Of a DNA stretch of 64,000 nucleotides, positions 33,583 to 45,430 are shown piece by piece. A program made the position numbers and the translations under genes. The first letter of the stretch is position 1, and each line of letters opens with the position of its first letter. The stretch spans positions 4,148,501 to 4,212,500 of the forward strand of contig JABWDB010000015.1 in assembly GCA_019614645.1 (NCBI GenBank), read 5' to 3'. The stretch is from Stratiolaelaps scimitus. Its lineage: Eukaryota; Arthropoda; Arachnida; Mesostigmata; Laelapidae. The notes beneath the pieces were generated by a model. That model worked only from the letters and a program-made list of their open reading frames with translations, was not told the origin of the DNA and searched no databases.

Positions 33583-35386
33583 TTGTACGCACACGTGAAG
33601 GCATGTAAACCACGATACCACCTGCTGAACCTGTTCGCGATCGTTACTTGGTGGTGGCAGCATGATACACGATCTTAGTACTACCCGTACGACTTCGTCT
33701 ATGTTCATAAGGCTATGCACCCCGCTTCTCGTAGCAATTGGCTCCGAAGTTTCGGGTATAATTAGTGATACTAATAGCAGTTCTGGTAGTCGCCGTCATC
33801 GTATTATCGATGCACTAGCAGTAATCGGACCAGTAGTATACTTCACGTTGGCTAGGTGAACAGCTCCAGTCGGGTAGGAAGGGCGGCTCTGATCTGGCGA
33901 TTCCGAACACCGTGATACCCCTTGCTGTAGACGTTGGAGTCGAGACGGACTGGCACTGCACTGCCGATGAAACTAGCAACGTAGTCGATCGGTAGCTATG
34001 GCGTCCCGTTCTCTAGAGCCAACGAACACCTACGGCTTAGAGCGGGCCCCACTTACGCCCTTCGCGTCCTCCGCCGCCCCTAGCCTCGCCTCGTCCCCCG
34101 CAGAGCTGCTCCGAGGCTGTTCCGTGGCCGGGAACCGGCATCGAGTGTGGCATATCAACTAGTTCCTTCCATCGAGTTGTTTGCGGCATCGAAACGCACG
34201 TCTATCAAGCAAGGTCGAGGGGGACGGCTGGCCCCGAAGTCGGAAAGCATGGATCAGACGAAGGGCTGCCCGAGCAGACGTTACTTTAGCTGGTGTCATA
34301 ATGTTATACCTGTGCACTCGAGGGTCGGCGTATGGTCGCTGGGCAGGTCCAGCGGCAGCGGGCCATCGGATGCGCCCGGAGGTCAAGCGGCGCTTGCAGC
34401 CGACCGACGCTTTTACAACTGTGGTTGTTTTTCTCTGTTGCAAGCCGCCCGACGAACGACTAGCAGCAGTTTGGCGTGTTCATTGCGCTGGTTGGATTTT
34501 ATTTCGGCGACTGTGAACGGATGTGGACGATTGTAAACTGTTCGATCGAATGGGATGTCGAAGGTTATTGATATAAGGTTCAAACGGTTCGACCACATCG
34601 TTGTCGTAGACATCTACAGCTGGGAGGTAATCGCCATGAAAATTAGAGCAATCACCGAATTGCAAGCCCATTGTTAGTCCACAATGTTCATGTTGTGGAT
34701 CTTCGAGCAACTAGCGCAAGGCGATGCTAAATACAATACAAGACGAAATCGTTTGCAAACGGTAAACTCTGTGCTATTCGTAAGTACAAGGCATGTATGC
34801 TCAGAAGAGTGCTTATCTGTATAGTAGCCTTGCTTATTTGCGCATTAATATCCAGTGAATTCACCAATCACTGCGTTTAGTTAAGCGCTGTGACTGTCTA
34901 GCTGTATCTGTGTATCTGTGTGTATGTATGTGTGTCTGTGGCCTCAAGCTAGTGATGGTGGCGGGCCTGAGTGGGCAGCAGCTTTGATAAGCCGACCATT
35001 GAATGTGCCATCGGTGTCCCTAGGAAGATTTCTGTTACAAATCTCTTAAATCTTTCTTGCTCACACGTGAAAGCAGACCACTGGAGCCTTCGATGTGTGT
35101 GCCAATATCCGCATAGTGTCCTGTGTACGTACAGATTTCCGTGGGGCCACGAACGTGGGAGAGCGAGGCGAGGGGCAACGCCGGCTCGAAAAAAACGCGA
35201 GCGCATCGAACGTCGCCAAAGACGGAGGAGGACTTTTGAGGACTCGAAGATGAGAACAACCTAAATCTTCCTGGGAAATGCGGCGTGTCCGTTACGCTCC
35301 GAGGGCCAGCAACTGCAGCATCCTGGCTTTCCTCAGTTCGTTCGATCGATCGGCACGTTGATATTTTCTTGGATAATTTGAGTTTC
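33233..35386. other. Stretch without recognisable gene
   Basis: Contains a compound (TA)n(TG)n microsatellite at 33549-33583. A C+G-richer piece at 34030-34520 has overlapping 94-129-codon frames on both strands without any domain. Confidence 0.5.
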
Positions 35387-35480
35387 AAAGGTCCTAGAAA
35401 CGAATTTGTGTTTTTTAAAGGTCCTTGAAACGAACTTGTGTTTTAAAGGTCCTTGAAACAAACTTGTGGTTTAAAGGTCA
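35387..35480. repeat. Tandem repeat, 28-30-bp unit, three and a third copies
   Basis: Units start at 35387, 35417, 35445 and 35473 with AAAGGTCCT(T)GAAAC then GAACTTGTGTTTT. The first unit is 2 bp longer (six T), the fourth stops after AAAGGTCA. Adjacent full units differ at one to four positions. Confidence 0.95.
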
Positions 35481-36284
35481 TTAATCGTTAACGTTTTGCG
35501 AGTCAAATAAGATAGAACATCTGAAAGCGGAGAGTAGGTGTAGCTTGCGTGCTGCTGACGCACCGTATTCAAGGAAAGGTGAGCTGCGTATCTGTAGAGC
35601 GCAAGACTCACCGCTAGAATAAAACTCATACTAATAAGGATTGGTTTTAGCATAATAGTTACGGGATAGATCCTTGAGCGAGCCCTACGGATTGCGCCAG
35701 CATTTGTTACCATTCCTGACTATCTCTTATACAAGTATATACAAATACAAATACACAATTATTAACCAAAGTGGGTCGTACAAAAGGGGTGGCACATATA
35801 TAGCTCGAGGATTATGCCTTTGACGGTTGTTTCAGCAGATCCTGCCCTTGTCAATACTGTTGTGAGGCTCGCCTTCAGAGTAGACTTACTGAAGATCCCT
35901 GGTGGGCGGTTGAGGTTTAGCGATTGTGAGATTGCCACCGAACGTGGACTAGGCGAGCCTGTCCGACTTGATACTGACTGATATTGTTTATCTTCTAGCT
36001 TCGAGGCAGTCCGCTGAGATCACTATGGCTTTGATATATCCTAGTGTTCCAAGAACAATTTGTCTTACAGATCCATCTCATCTGGCCAGCTCATATACTA
36101 GTTGACAAGGTATAAACACACACAGAGGAATCGGCCCTTTTTTTGTTGCTGTCCCTGCGATTTTTACTTGTGGCCGAGCGTATGGGTAAGATTCGAGCAG
36201 GCAGTGGTATCCGGGAGCTCGACCTCCCATAGATAAAAACACCGGTAACAAAGGAGGGCTTCTTCTCATTTTGCATTTGACTGT
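35481..36284. other. Stretch without recognisable gene
   Basis: Short frames only; nothing recognised. Confidence 0.6.
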
Positions 36285-36391
36285 ACGGGGAGCTCACCTT
36301 CATTTAGGTGAGCTCATTTGCCCCGTGGGCCCGGTGCCCTGTGTGGTTTGACTGTTGAGCTTGTACCAATATTAATATTGGGTCTCCCCGT
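36285..36391. repeat. Nested foldback: outer 8-bp arms enclosing a 10-bp hairpin and a 16-bp palindrome
   Basis: Outer arms ACGGGGAG (36285-36292) and CTCCCCGT (36384-36391) are exact complements. Inside are the hairpin GAGCTCACCT/AGGTGAGCTC (36290-36299 and 36306-36315, six-base loop) and the perfect palindrome CCAATATTAATATTGG (36366-36381). CGGGG (36286-36290) and CCCCG (36320-36324) offer an alternative pairing that extends the first hairpin. Confidence 0.85.
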
Positions 36392-38099
36392 GTCAAAATG
36401 AGTCACGCAACCACAAGCAAACGCTAAGCCGAACTAACCAGCGGGCATACTTGTTTCCAGATCATGTTAAGGCTGCACTAGATACAGTACACCCTAGTGA
36501 GTAGACTGCCTATAACAACAACGAAGCCGGGACCACCGCAGCTGCATGTATATATAATGTATCGTTCCAGTGTAGAATTCTTAAGGTTGCAGGTATAGAT
36601 TGTGGTTGCGTAGGAATATTTATCGGAAAATAGAAGGACCCACAAAAGCAATAGTGGGCTCGCAGATTGTTCGACTACGAACCGTCTGGGTTTTCGCAGT
36701 TGAACGATTCTACGATCGAGTAAGCGGGTCAACCCGCGCGTGATCAGCTTTATCGCGATACGCCAACGATTAAACCTCTCGGAATTGTACTGAATGGCTC
36801 ATTACTGTGGCCTTCCGAACGTTTCTTGGCTATCCGGCGAGATATACTTATGTCAATAACAAACTGGGGTATTTTTATCGGATTCGCACACGAAATAGTC
36901 TCTGCCGTCAACCAGCTGCTCGGCCGCATCGCACCACTCGAACAGTTGCCTGCCCGGCATAGACTAGCGTAGGCGGAAGCGAGGGGACGTAGACGATGTA
37001 GGGCAGCCGGATCAGGAACGCGGTAGGAGGCAGCACCTAATCCAAGATGCAGTTCTGGGAAGGATCACTGCCGCTATGATAATCCCACTTTTGACCTCCC
37101 ACATCGCCGGCCATTTAGGTCAGGTCCGGCATGGCGCCCAAGCACAAACACTTCGCTGGCGGTTTTGTGCTCTTGATCTAGTGCTAGCTGGCTTCGCTTC
37201 GCATAGCCTCGTAGCCAGTCTCATTGAGCAGTCTCACGCCGATAAGACGGAAGTGGCTGGTCAGCCGCCAACGGCAGCAGTAACAACGGTCTGTCTAATG
37301 GCATTATTTCGGGAAGAGCCCTTCCCGGCCAGGAGCAAGGACTCGTTCCACGAATGAGAACAGCGCCTGAACATGACATCTATCAGAATTTATAATATTT
37401 GGCGGCATAACGCCTATGACCGCTCGCGTGGACGGCACTGACAGGAAACATGTGGCATGGATGGGGTTTAGCTGTTGTGGGGTATTTGGTGTTTCTAACT
37501 GGATGCGTTTGACCTGCAATAGAGGTGCTGAAGCCTCTTTTACAACACAGGGTATTACCTGTACCGAACGCCGCAGCAAGCACATTCGTTCGCAGACCTG
37601 TCGAGAATTCACAGAATAGCTGCCCGACAGATTTGTCTGCCGCATTCGTAGAAGCAGGCGTGTTTCGTACAAATATCTTATGACTTATCAAGTATAGAAA
37701 TGATGGTGACTAGTGATTGTAGGCCTAACTGACTACTTTATGTGAGATAATAGATCATAGAGCGCCACAAGAAACGTTGTATAAAAACGACAATGACATT
37801 GCGTAATCTAGTTCCCCGCGGCACTTGTCATCTGTCTGAGTAAGTGAGAGAAAATTTGATTTGTACTGTTTTGGACTCGTGCGACACTGGTCTCCGTGGT
37901 GCAGCCATTGTGTCGTGAAGCCCATCTGTGCACATCGACAACAAGGCCCTGTGGTGAGACTCCCTGCGAATCCCGTTTAGTCGGTACTTCGCTGGCACAC
38001 GCTGCTCCGAGAGGCTGTACCAGCATTCGAGAGAACGATGCAATCTGAGACTCCTTTGTCGAGCCCCATTTGACCGTCTCGTCGCTCATGTTGACGGCC
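36392..38099. other. Stretch without recognisable gene
   Basis: Frames of up to 122 codons (37304-37672, minus) without domains. Nothing else seen. Confidence 0.55.
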
Positions 38100-39230
38100 C
38101 TACCTTCCTGCCTGCTGGTGGAAAAAGCTGAAGCAAGGGTGGCGCCGCGAAGACTCACGCGCCGTTCCAAGGGACGGTGAGTGAGGTACCCACATTCGAG
38201 GCCATTGCTGAGAGTCTCTAAGCGTGGCGAGGACGTCGCACGTCGCGCAGTGGAGCACGAAGCCGGTCCACGGATGAAGCAGATGGGGGCACTCGGCGCC
38301 GAGGGGGGGGGAATGGGGGATCGGCCACCTAGCCACCACCAGCGAGCTGGAGGCAGAGGGACCCGCAAGATCCTTTGTAGTGTTTTTTTCTGCTCTTGTT
38401 TTCCCTTTGCATCCCTTTTGCTCTCTCGGAGGTCTCGTCGCCGACGTTGTATGTATGTGCGCCGGCTTGCGGCGGGTTGGGGGGTTCATGGCGATGGTGC
38501 TTCGAGGCCGGCTTCTGGCGGGTCCTTCTGCGACGCTCTAGTGGCACAAGAACCCGCACGAAGAGAGGCGTTCGCGGGACGTTGACAGTCATGATGGACC
38601 CTACAGGAGAGCAGGCTCGTCCGTCTGCTCTGCGTGCGAGCGTAGTCGCGGCATGAGCGTCAAGCCCATTAGAGCAGGGATTTCTCGAGTGAGCGAGCTA
38701 GCCCGACGGGCGGGCGGGCTGGCGGGCGCCGTCGAGGCAGCAGTTGGGGGCGCTGGGGGACTCCGGGATCGGCAGAGGAAACAACATTGTCGTTTCTGGC
38801 CTGTGTTGACACGGATAGCGGAGAGAGTACGTGCGTTACGCGTATGTGGGCCAACGAGAGAAGGCGAAGGACAGCCGGAAAAGTCGACAAGAAAAAAGAA
38901 AAAGGCTGGAGGCCATGAGAGACATTAGAGAGAGAGAGAGGGGGGCCGAACGTGGAGGAGAGATGGTGGCTAGCCTGGCCCGTCGTCTGCGAGTGGCCTG
39001 CTGTCTCTGCCTTGCTATATTGTATCTTGCGCTGAGAGGGGTGTTTGTGGTAGCGGTGGCGCTGTTACGATGCACAGCTGGGGTTTGCTTGGCGGAGCGC
39101 GGTAGAAGAAGCTCGCGTGGAGAGATCAGCAATAATAAGCAGTGCGAGGCTGGAGAAAAAATGAAAGAGAAAAACTCCGCGACGCAAAGCTTAGGACATC
39201 TCACTACTCTAGTCAAATGGGATCGTTAGT
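38100..39230. other. C+G-rich, purine-rich block with many overlapping frames
   Basis: Frames of 86-134 codons overlap on both strands. G-rich runs occur at 38304-38318 and a (GA)n run at about 38927-38941. A plus-strand frame (38831-39229, 132 codons) has a hydrophobic stretch around residues 52-77 and a Lys/Arg/Glu-rich N-terminal part, but the reverse strand is equally open. No recognisable family. Confidence 0.25.
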
Positions 39231-42216
39231 GGGCAAGCTAGCAGGGATACCCAGTTGCGCCTTGTATAGGGGTACGCACTTGGACACATACAGACCGTGC
39301 GTTCCGAAGGACATCATGTTGAAACTATACATGATGCCGTACGATGTTGAACGTGCGGATTCACATCACCGCTGCACCTGCAACATATAACAATTACCTG
39401 TGGGTCTTTCGTGCAGCCACGATCTGCGAGCAAATGTGTAAGACAAATTAGACACACGGATCTATGAACGCCTTCGCCTGAAAAGACATCACGATAAGGG
39501 CGTAGCAGTCAAACCCGCATCGGAACACGTAGCGTAGGAATGGCAGTTTTTTGCTTTAATGTTTACTCTCATGAGCTCGCCTGTCCTCTCTCTCTCTCTC
39601 TCTAGGTCGACGGGCATTGTTGGTTATTTCTCTCGGAACGCTTAGCCATCCATGCCTTTACGTGTTTGCAGAGCCGTTCAGTTTACGGGAGCACGAGCCC
39701 CGAGGAGGCCGTGGGGAGTGACAGTTAAGAACGAGCGAGGCGCAGTTCCGCTAATGAAACGATATTCCCCACTCCATCTCGCGGTACCCCTCTGCCTAAA
39801 GCTCCGCCAGCCGTGGCAGCAAACTTTATGAGAATGTGTCTACAGAAGGACACTTAAGCCAGCTCCGGGAACTAGCTAGCCAGACGGTACTGCCCGGATG
39901 CACACTCGGTGTCCAGCACGGGATCGGACAGGCGAGCAATTCCAACGACTGAATCACTAACGACCGAATGAAGATTGTGAGAAATATAGAAGATGCTTTC
40001 TCCTACTAGAGATTTCCTCACGCACAGAGATACGTAGGGAATTCCGCGACCTCTAACGGCGCTTTCGAGAGCCTCGACACAAAGCGTAATCAAGGTCCGG
40101 AACGTCCCACAGTATCCTGTACTTTTGTTAATTCTGTCAGACTTTTCGACAAAAGCAAGAGGACACAACGGAACGACCTTTGTTTGTAATTAACGCAGCA
40201 GGTATACGCTGCACCGGGTGTTTTAAATATCGGCCAACGGGCAGTGCTTCCTGTGCGAATTTTTTTGCTAGGCCTAATTGGCATTAGCGATGCAGAGTCA
40301 TGCCCCGCTCTCCGCCGCCCCCGACAGGTCACCTTTGTTACTCAATGATTCATGATGGCAACTCACCTTGCCGAGAGAACATTTTTCACAAGGAATTACC
40401 CTTCCATCGATCACGACAGCTAATGCAGTAATGCATTAATCACCCGCGATTGACTGTCTTCGTTCGTGTCAACGCGTGAATGTGTTTCTGTTTGTGAGTC
40501 TGCTGTTTCTTCGGGTATACGCGTATTGGCAGACTTGCAAGATCAACCGGATATGTAAGAAGCAGGCTACACTGCCATTTGGGCCTTGATTATAAACAGG
40601 ACTACCGGGGGAACGTGTACGTCAGGCGACGATATATCACTGAAGGGAGTGCATAAGCCATCGGATCTTCTTACTCTTCTCTATCATAAATTAAATTCAA
40701 CAGGAGAAGTAGAACTTAACGTAACTTAATTCAGGATATCTTAGATATCTCATTCGAAGTTATATATATATATATATATATATATATGGTTCACATTAGT
40801 TTCGTATGGTCTCACATCCCGGATATCGAGGCAGGTTAACTGCTACGAAGTGGCTAATCGCCTGCAACATTTTTTTGGGCGGGCAAAGAAACAGCTACTT
40901 TCAGTAAGAACTTACAGGAGAACAAAGAACCCTTCTATCACGTCGTGTTTAGTTAGGCACACCGTCGAGTACAGATCACGTCATTGACCTTGCGTCTTCA
41001 GCCACATTTATGTGCTATGCAGACGTACGTGGATCACGAAAAGGCCACTGGGCCTAAGGGGGTTCGGGGTCAAGGCTCCGTTGCCTCTGCTCCCGACCAG
41101 CCCTCCTCCACAACGAGAAATTGGCCTGCCTGCCTAGGGTGCGCGAGCTTGCTTTCCCGTTAAGAGGCCCTGAACGGCCAAAGCAGAGAAAGAGGCAGAC
41201 GGGCTCTTGTTCTCTGAGGCCGAGGTCGTCCTCGTCGGAGCAGTGACCGTAAATCGATCGAGCGGTCCAGCTCATCATCGCGAACATGGCAATCTCGCGA
41301 TTCGCGGTTGCCAGTTAGAGAGAGAGAGTCTACTGTCGATGGAGAACAGCCGTCCGGGCTCTGGAGAGGCGGTGCACGATGTGTTCTGGCTGACCTTCTC
41401 AATTTCTCTCTTTTAGCAGAATCGTTTAACCCGCTGAAGCCAAGGTAGAATACGGAAATACACGCCCTAGTAGGTGATCGCTAGCGCGCGAGAAATATAG
41501 GCACGCTCTCGTATATATGTATGAGGCCAGAATGCTGGTATTGTACGACAATGGAGATACGCACATGATGCATAATCAGCGCAAACTTGTGCGATAGCCG
41601 GCAGTGGTTTTGTATATGCACGTCCGTAGATACGTGATCATGTCCCAGAACAGTCGATGTGAACTTGACGTTGGAAAAGTTTCACAAAATTTGAAAACGG
41701 TCGATACCGATTTAAGGTACAGTAAGAAATTCACGCATTCAGTGTTCGCCCCCTGCTTAGTATCGAAGGGATATTTCGATATATTTGATCTATATTCATG
41801 AACCTCGTCGATCCTCACGGGGGGTTAGCCAGCTGCATTGTAATACCTGCGATGACGAAATACCCAGATCGCATAACTGTGCGATCTAAGGAGCTTGCTA
41901 GCATTTCCGAAGCTATCCGATGCGAGCAATTGCCCCAATCACGTGGTAACAATCCACTTTCTATTACTAGAAGCCACTCTCGTCACAGCCCCCGACCCAA
42001 AGCAGCACTATCGACTCACCGGTGTCAGCTCGCTGGTTTGACCAGGCTAAGTGTCTGGCAGCAGAACGCAGCTTGGTGCAAGCTCAAATCCCGCGACGTA
42101 ACAAGAACGCGAGCGTATTGACGAGCTGCAGGCTCCGTTAATACGCCAAAACGTTGCATTGTAGACGACGGATGGTATGAACAGCGATCATCAGTAATAA
42201 TTCGGTACCTGTTTTC
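39231..42216. other. Stretch without recognisable gene
   Basis: Contains (CT)n at about 39587-39603 and (TA)n at 40760-40788. No frame over 107 codons and no domain recognised. AGCTCAAATCCCGCG near 42083 vaguely resembles a B box but lacks flanking stems. Confidence 0.6.
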
Positions 42217-42241
42217 ATCTCGTTGAAGAGTATTGATAGTA

Positions 42242-42707
42242 TACTATAGTCTCAACAGGCAACACGATTTATTCAAACATACAGTAGGGCGGGATTTCTA
42301 GGGATTATGGGGGGGGGGGTGAGGACGACAATGTCCCGAGGAAGGCGATGGCATTGCCTCTCTGCACGGCGAGGGACAGGCGCTGCAGGAGGAAAGAGCC
42401 AGCGCGCTTGTCCCCGGTGGCGCGGATCAGCCTATGGTAGACCCCCTCGAGGAAGTTCGCAGTGAGAGGGCCGTGCCCGCCCAAGGTCTCAAAGGCAAGG
42501 GGGGAAAACAGGTGGGTTGCTTGGAGAGCGGCGTACTTCCTTAGCTTTGCCCGTTCCGCACGCGCTACTGCGTAACCGGGGATGGTTGCACAGTGGTTGA
42601 CATAAGAGGGTGCTAGAGTGTCAACCACAGTGCCGTCCCAAACCAGGTGCTGCCCTCGATGGAAGGGGACAAGGGTGAGGCCGTCAGGGCGGCGGCCGTC
42701 AGAGGCC
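42242..42707 (-). mobile_element. 5'-truncated LINE (non-LTR retrotransposon) insertion with 12-bp target-site duplication
   Basis: GTATTGATAGTA occurs at both 42230-42241 and 42708-42719, flanking the element exactly. The minus strand encodes the extreme C-terminal part of a reverse-transcriptase polyprotein followed by a short 3' untranslated region. That region (starting ATAATCCCTAGAAAT) recurs at 59.1 kb. Truncation at the 5' end is usual for target-primed reverse transcription. The element is inserted next to an older fragment of the same family lying on the opposite strand. Confidence 0.85.
42305..42707 (-). pseudogene. C-terminal fragment of a LINE reverse-transcriptase polyprotein
   Basis: The open frame runs from the insertion's 5' junction to a stop at about 42305. 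In order it shows DGRRPDGLTLVPF, LVWDGTVVDTLAPSY, an Ala/Arg-rich stretch, KLRKYAALQATHLFSPLAFE, TLGGHGPLTANFL, ATGDKRAGSFLLQRLSLAVQ and RGNAIAFLGTL. The RPDG...WD.TVVDT....SY and ...ETLG......F......R......GD.....FL.QRLS.A.QRGN......L patterns are typical of the region after the reverse-transcriptase domain in many invertebrate LINE proteins. The endonuclease and polymerase domains are absent because of 5' truncation, so it cannot function. The exact clade is not determined. Confidence 0.85.
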
Positions 42708-42719
42708 GTATTGATAGTA

Positions 42720-42841
42720 GTATCGATCTCTCTCTCTCCCTTGCTGTGCAGAGAGGCAATGCTATCGCCTCCTTCGGGAGTGGGTCTCGGCCTGACACCC
42801 TGTCCCCAATTATTAATTCTCTAATTATTATTATTATACGT
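42720..42841 (+). mobile_element. Older, shorter LINE fragment of the same family, opposite orientation
   Basis: On the plus strand, TTGCTGTGCAGAGAGGCAATGCTATCGCCTCC encodes SLAVQRGNAIAS, the same peptide as the end of the minus-strand copy but with several base changes. A short 3' region rich in AATTATT follows, with an (ATT)n tail at about 42825-42838. ATCTCGTTGAA at 42217-42227 recurs at 42842-42852, followed in both by ATTGATA, so a diverged target-site duplication encloses this fragment together with the later minus-strand insertion. Confidence 0.7.
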
Positions 42842-42863
42842 ATCTCGTTGAAACATTGATATA

Positions 42864-43225
42864 TTCGTGTAGACATAAAGACGGCAAAGCAAACAGCGTA
42901 GAGACTTTACGGCGGCGACTTTGCCCGAGGTGGGTGCAGCTATCCTTGCTGCTGTTGATCGGAAGGCAAAGCTATGCTGGAGCTGTGGCATTCGTTGTTG
43001 TCGATACGAGTAACCGATGATGTGGGGGATCAAATCATTCATCTCGATGTGAGCGGGCCACCGAGTCGGCACCGACTATCGCCCAAGCTAACTTGGGAGT
43101 GGGTTTCATTTTCGTTTGCGGCTGTGCTGTCATTAATTGTTTATACCGTAAACGACATTCGTAAGTTGATCAATCTATGGTCAGTATGTGAGGGCTGCGC
43201 CCTTAAGGCAGTTAAGGATTATAAA
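42864..43225. other. Stretch without recognisable gene
   Basis: A 96-codon plus-strand frame (42974-43264) and an 83-codon minus-strand frame overlap; neither is recognised. Confidence 0.5.
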
Positions 43226-43262
43226 TTATTGTTATTATCATCATCATTATTATTATTATTAT
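43226..43262. repeat. (ATT/ATC)n tract
   Basis: ATT-type trinucleotides. Similar tracts end the LINE copies at 42.83 and 59.2 kb, so this could be another LINE tail, but no LINE sequence was recognised upstream. Confidence 0.9.
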
Positions 43263-43480
43263 AGTGGTAAATTAATGCAAGAATGTGTAGCTACATTGTT
43301 GAAAGAATAGTTTTTGACGAGATATAGCCAAAATTATCTGTGGAATCATCTGTTTTCGAAGCCTGAGGACCGTAACATGCAGCTGTCCATATCAATCACA
43401 CATACAGCCAATGTATAACAATATGAATTTCCGTTCTCTTCTAGATATAGAAGACTCTATAGGCCCGAACACACAGACGA

Positions 43481-43483
<3 letters not shown>

Positions 43484-43562
<79 letters not shown>
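43484..43562. repeat. Compound microsatellite (TC)n(TA)n
   Basis: About 23 TC units to 43530, then about 16 AT units. Polypurine-polypyrimidine (TC)n can form a triplex and (AT)n a cruciform. Confidence 0.97.
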
Positions 43563-43568
<6 letters not shown>

Positions 43569-44306
43569 ATATAAACAGTCACAAGGTGGTTCATTCACGT
43601 GCGAATAAATACCCCGGCAATAATAAATGATCTCGTTTACAATCGATGATTACGACTGCATCGGCAACCATCGTCAATACCAATATGACACATCTAAATA
43701 GCATAATAATAATAATAATAATAACAACACTTGCTACCAGTCGAGCGTCCACCGATCAGTCGCATTGCGATCGGAAGAAATGGCCACGTTTATATTCTCC
43801 ATCAGACGTCATGACGTGACGTTGTCATGGTGACGATGACGTGCGCTTTCGACGACGGCGACAACAACAATCCTGTAATGATCATTACTTCGCGCGTACA
43901 TGCTACGTGTATCCAAAATCGGATCTCTGCTGAAAGCGGATCAGTGACCCGTTCGCTGACGGACGGAATGGCACGGGGCGAGTCAGTCGCCCGTCTATTT
44001 ACGGCTGCGACTCTGTATCCGTCAAATCGGAGGCAATATCATCACTACAACAACAGCAGCAACAACAGCCACAGCCACAGCTGCAAGATATATACTGAGC
44101 CGTAACGCGCAGACAGATGAAGGAATCATGCCCAAGCAACAATTGAGTAGGAAAACACGTGTGGTGTACTTTGTACTGATATCGCTACGCGCGAACGTTT
44201 TGGCGTCGGAACGCATTTTGCCGGTACTGTCGTGTCGCATTCGGTTTGTCGTGTACGGCCAACGCAAGGCCGAGCGCCGACGTTCGTCAGCGTCGTTTAT
44301 CATACG
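43563..44306. other. Stretch without recognisable gene
   Basis: Contains (ATA)n at about 43697-43727 and CAG/CAA triplets near 44050-44085 that give a His/Asn/Ser-rich end to a 92-codon plus-strand frame (43827-44105). No domain. Confidence 0.5.
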
Positions 44307-44330
44307 TATATATATATATATATATATATA
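44307..44330. repeat. (TA)n microsatellite
   Basis: Perfect TA tract. Confidence 0.95.
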
Positions 44331-45360
44331 ATTTTATCTGGTACATATCGCTGACTGGGCTAGTTGGCCAAACTAAATGGAGCAGGCACTTAATCGTCAC
44401 TGTATCGGTAAGTGCATAAGATCTCCTTCGCCTGTGCGTTTGTGTGAGAGTGTGTGTGTATCACAGTGGACCACTCGGGTCCACTGCCACCCACTTATGT
44501 TACTTGTATCGATAAATTAATACCGGACCAAGGTGCCGTCGCATTCGGCTATACCGCAGGGCCAATTGTTTCCTTGGCCCCATGTTCTAACCATGTCAAA
44601 CTATACGACTCAGATCTGCAAACGATCTGGAAACGTCACTTATCGAAATATCGACAGGAAGGTTGTTATCCGGATGATGATTGGAGACAACAACTGCAGC
44701 AACAATGAGCGTTGTATCGTTGCAATGTGGAACATTGTATATCTGCACTATGTGCTATGTTACATAACATTGTAACATCGGTGATTCGTTGGCGATTCGA
44801 TGAGAATTCTTTCGTTTTTTTGAAAAGTACATCATCTTTTCCTCTTCTCGCGTTCGCTCAGAGGGAACCGCCGCCGCTCGGCGCCGCCGGACGTCGTAGG
44901 CAATAGCGATCAGAGAAGTGTCGGCCCTTTCACGCCAAACGTTCTACAAAGCCCGCAATAGTAACTGGTCAAGCATCTCTCGCAGTCTATCTCTCTCTCT
45001 CTGTCTCTCTTTCTCGTTTTGTCGCTGAGTGGGCTTTTATACACCATCTTCTCTATTGATTGGCCCGGACGATGGTCGGCAGCGAACAGGAAGACGAATT
45101 TCACGGAGCGGAAGAAGCCCCAACGAGATAATCTCTCCTTGACGCGGTGGACGAGCCAGCCGGACCCTAACCTGGCCCCCACGGCAACCCAGCGCAGTGT
45201 TCTGGCAGCAATCCAACGGGATAAGGCGACCCGATTATTCAGATATTTGTCCATCTCTCGTGATACGATAGCGGCTGAATGTTGCCATTATATATTACTA
45301 CGGTCTCTGCTCCTGCTGCTGCGGCATCTGCTGTAAGCAATGGCTCAAATATTTACCTTT

Positions 45361-45362
<2 letters not shown>
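44331..45362. other. Stretch without recognisable gene
   Basis: Contains a 9-bp hairpin CAGTGGACC/GGTCCACTG at 44464-44486 and a TC-rich run at 44989-45014. Frames of 105 (plus) and 114 (minus) codons overlap at 44910-45336 without domains. Confidence 0.5.

Positions 45363-45430
<68 letters not shown>
45363..45430. repeat. (TA)n microsatellite, about 68 bp with one TG step
   Basis: TA dinucleotides at 45363-45419, one G, then TA to 45430. One of the two longest AT tracts in the window. Confidence 0.97.

Noticed and set aside
42821..43072. Upstream part of the minus-strand LINE protein (HIEMNDLI-like stretch)
   Set aside because: The target-site duplication places the LINE's 5' truncation at 42707, so sequence beyond 42719 cannot belong to that insertion; the similarity is weak.
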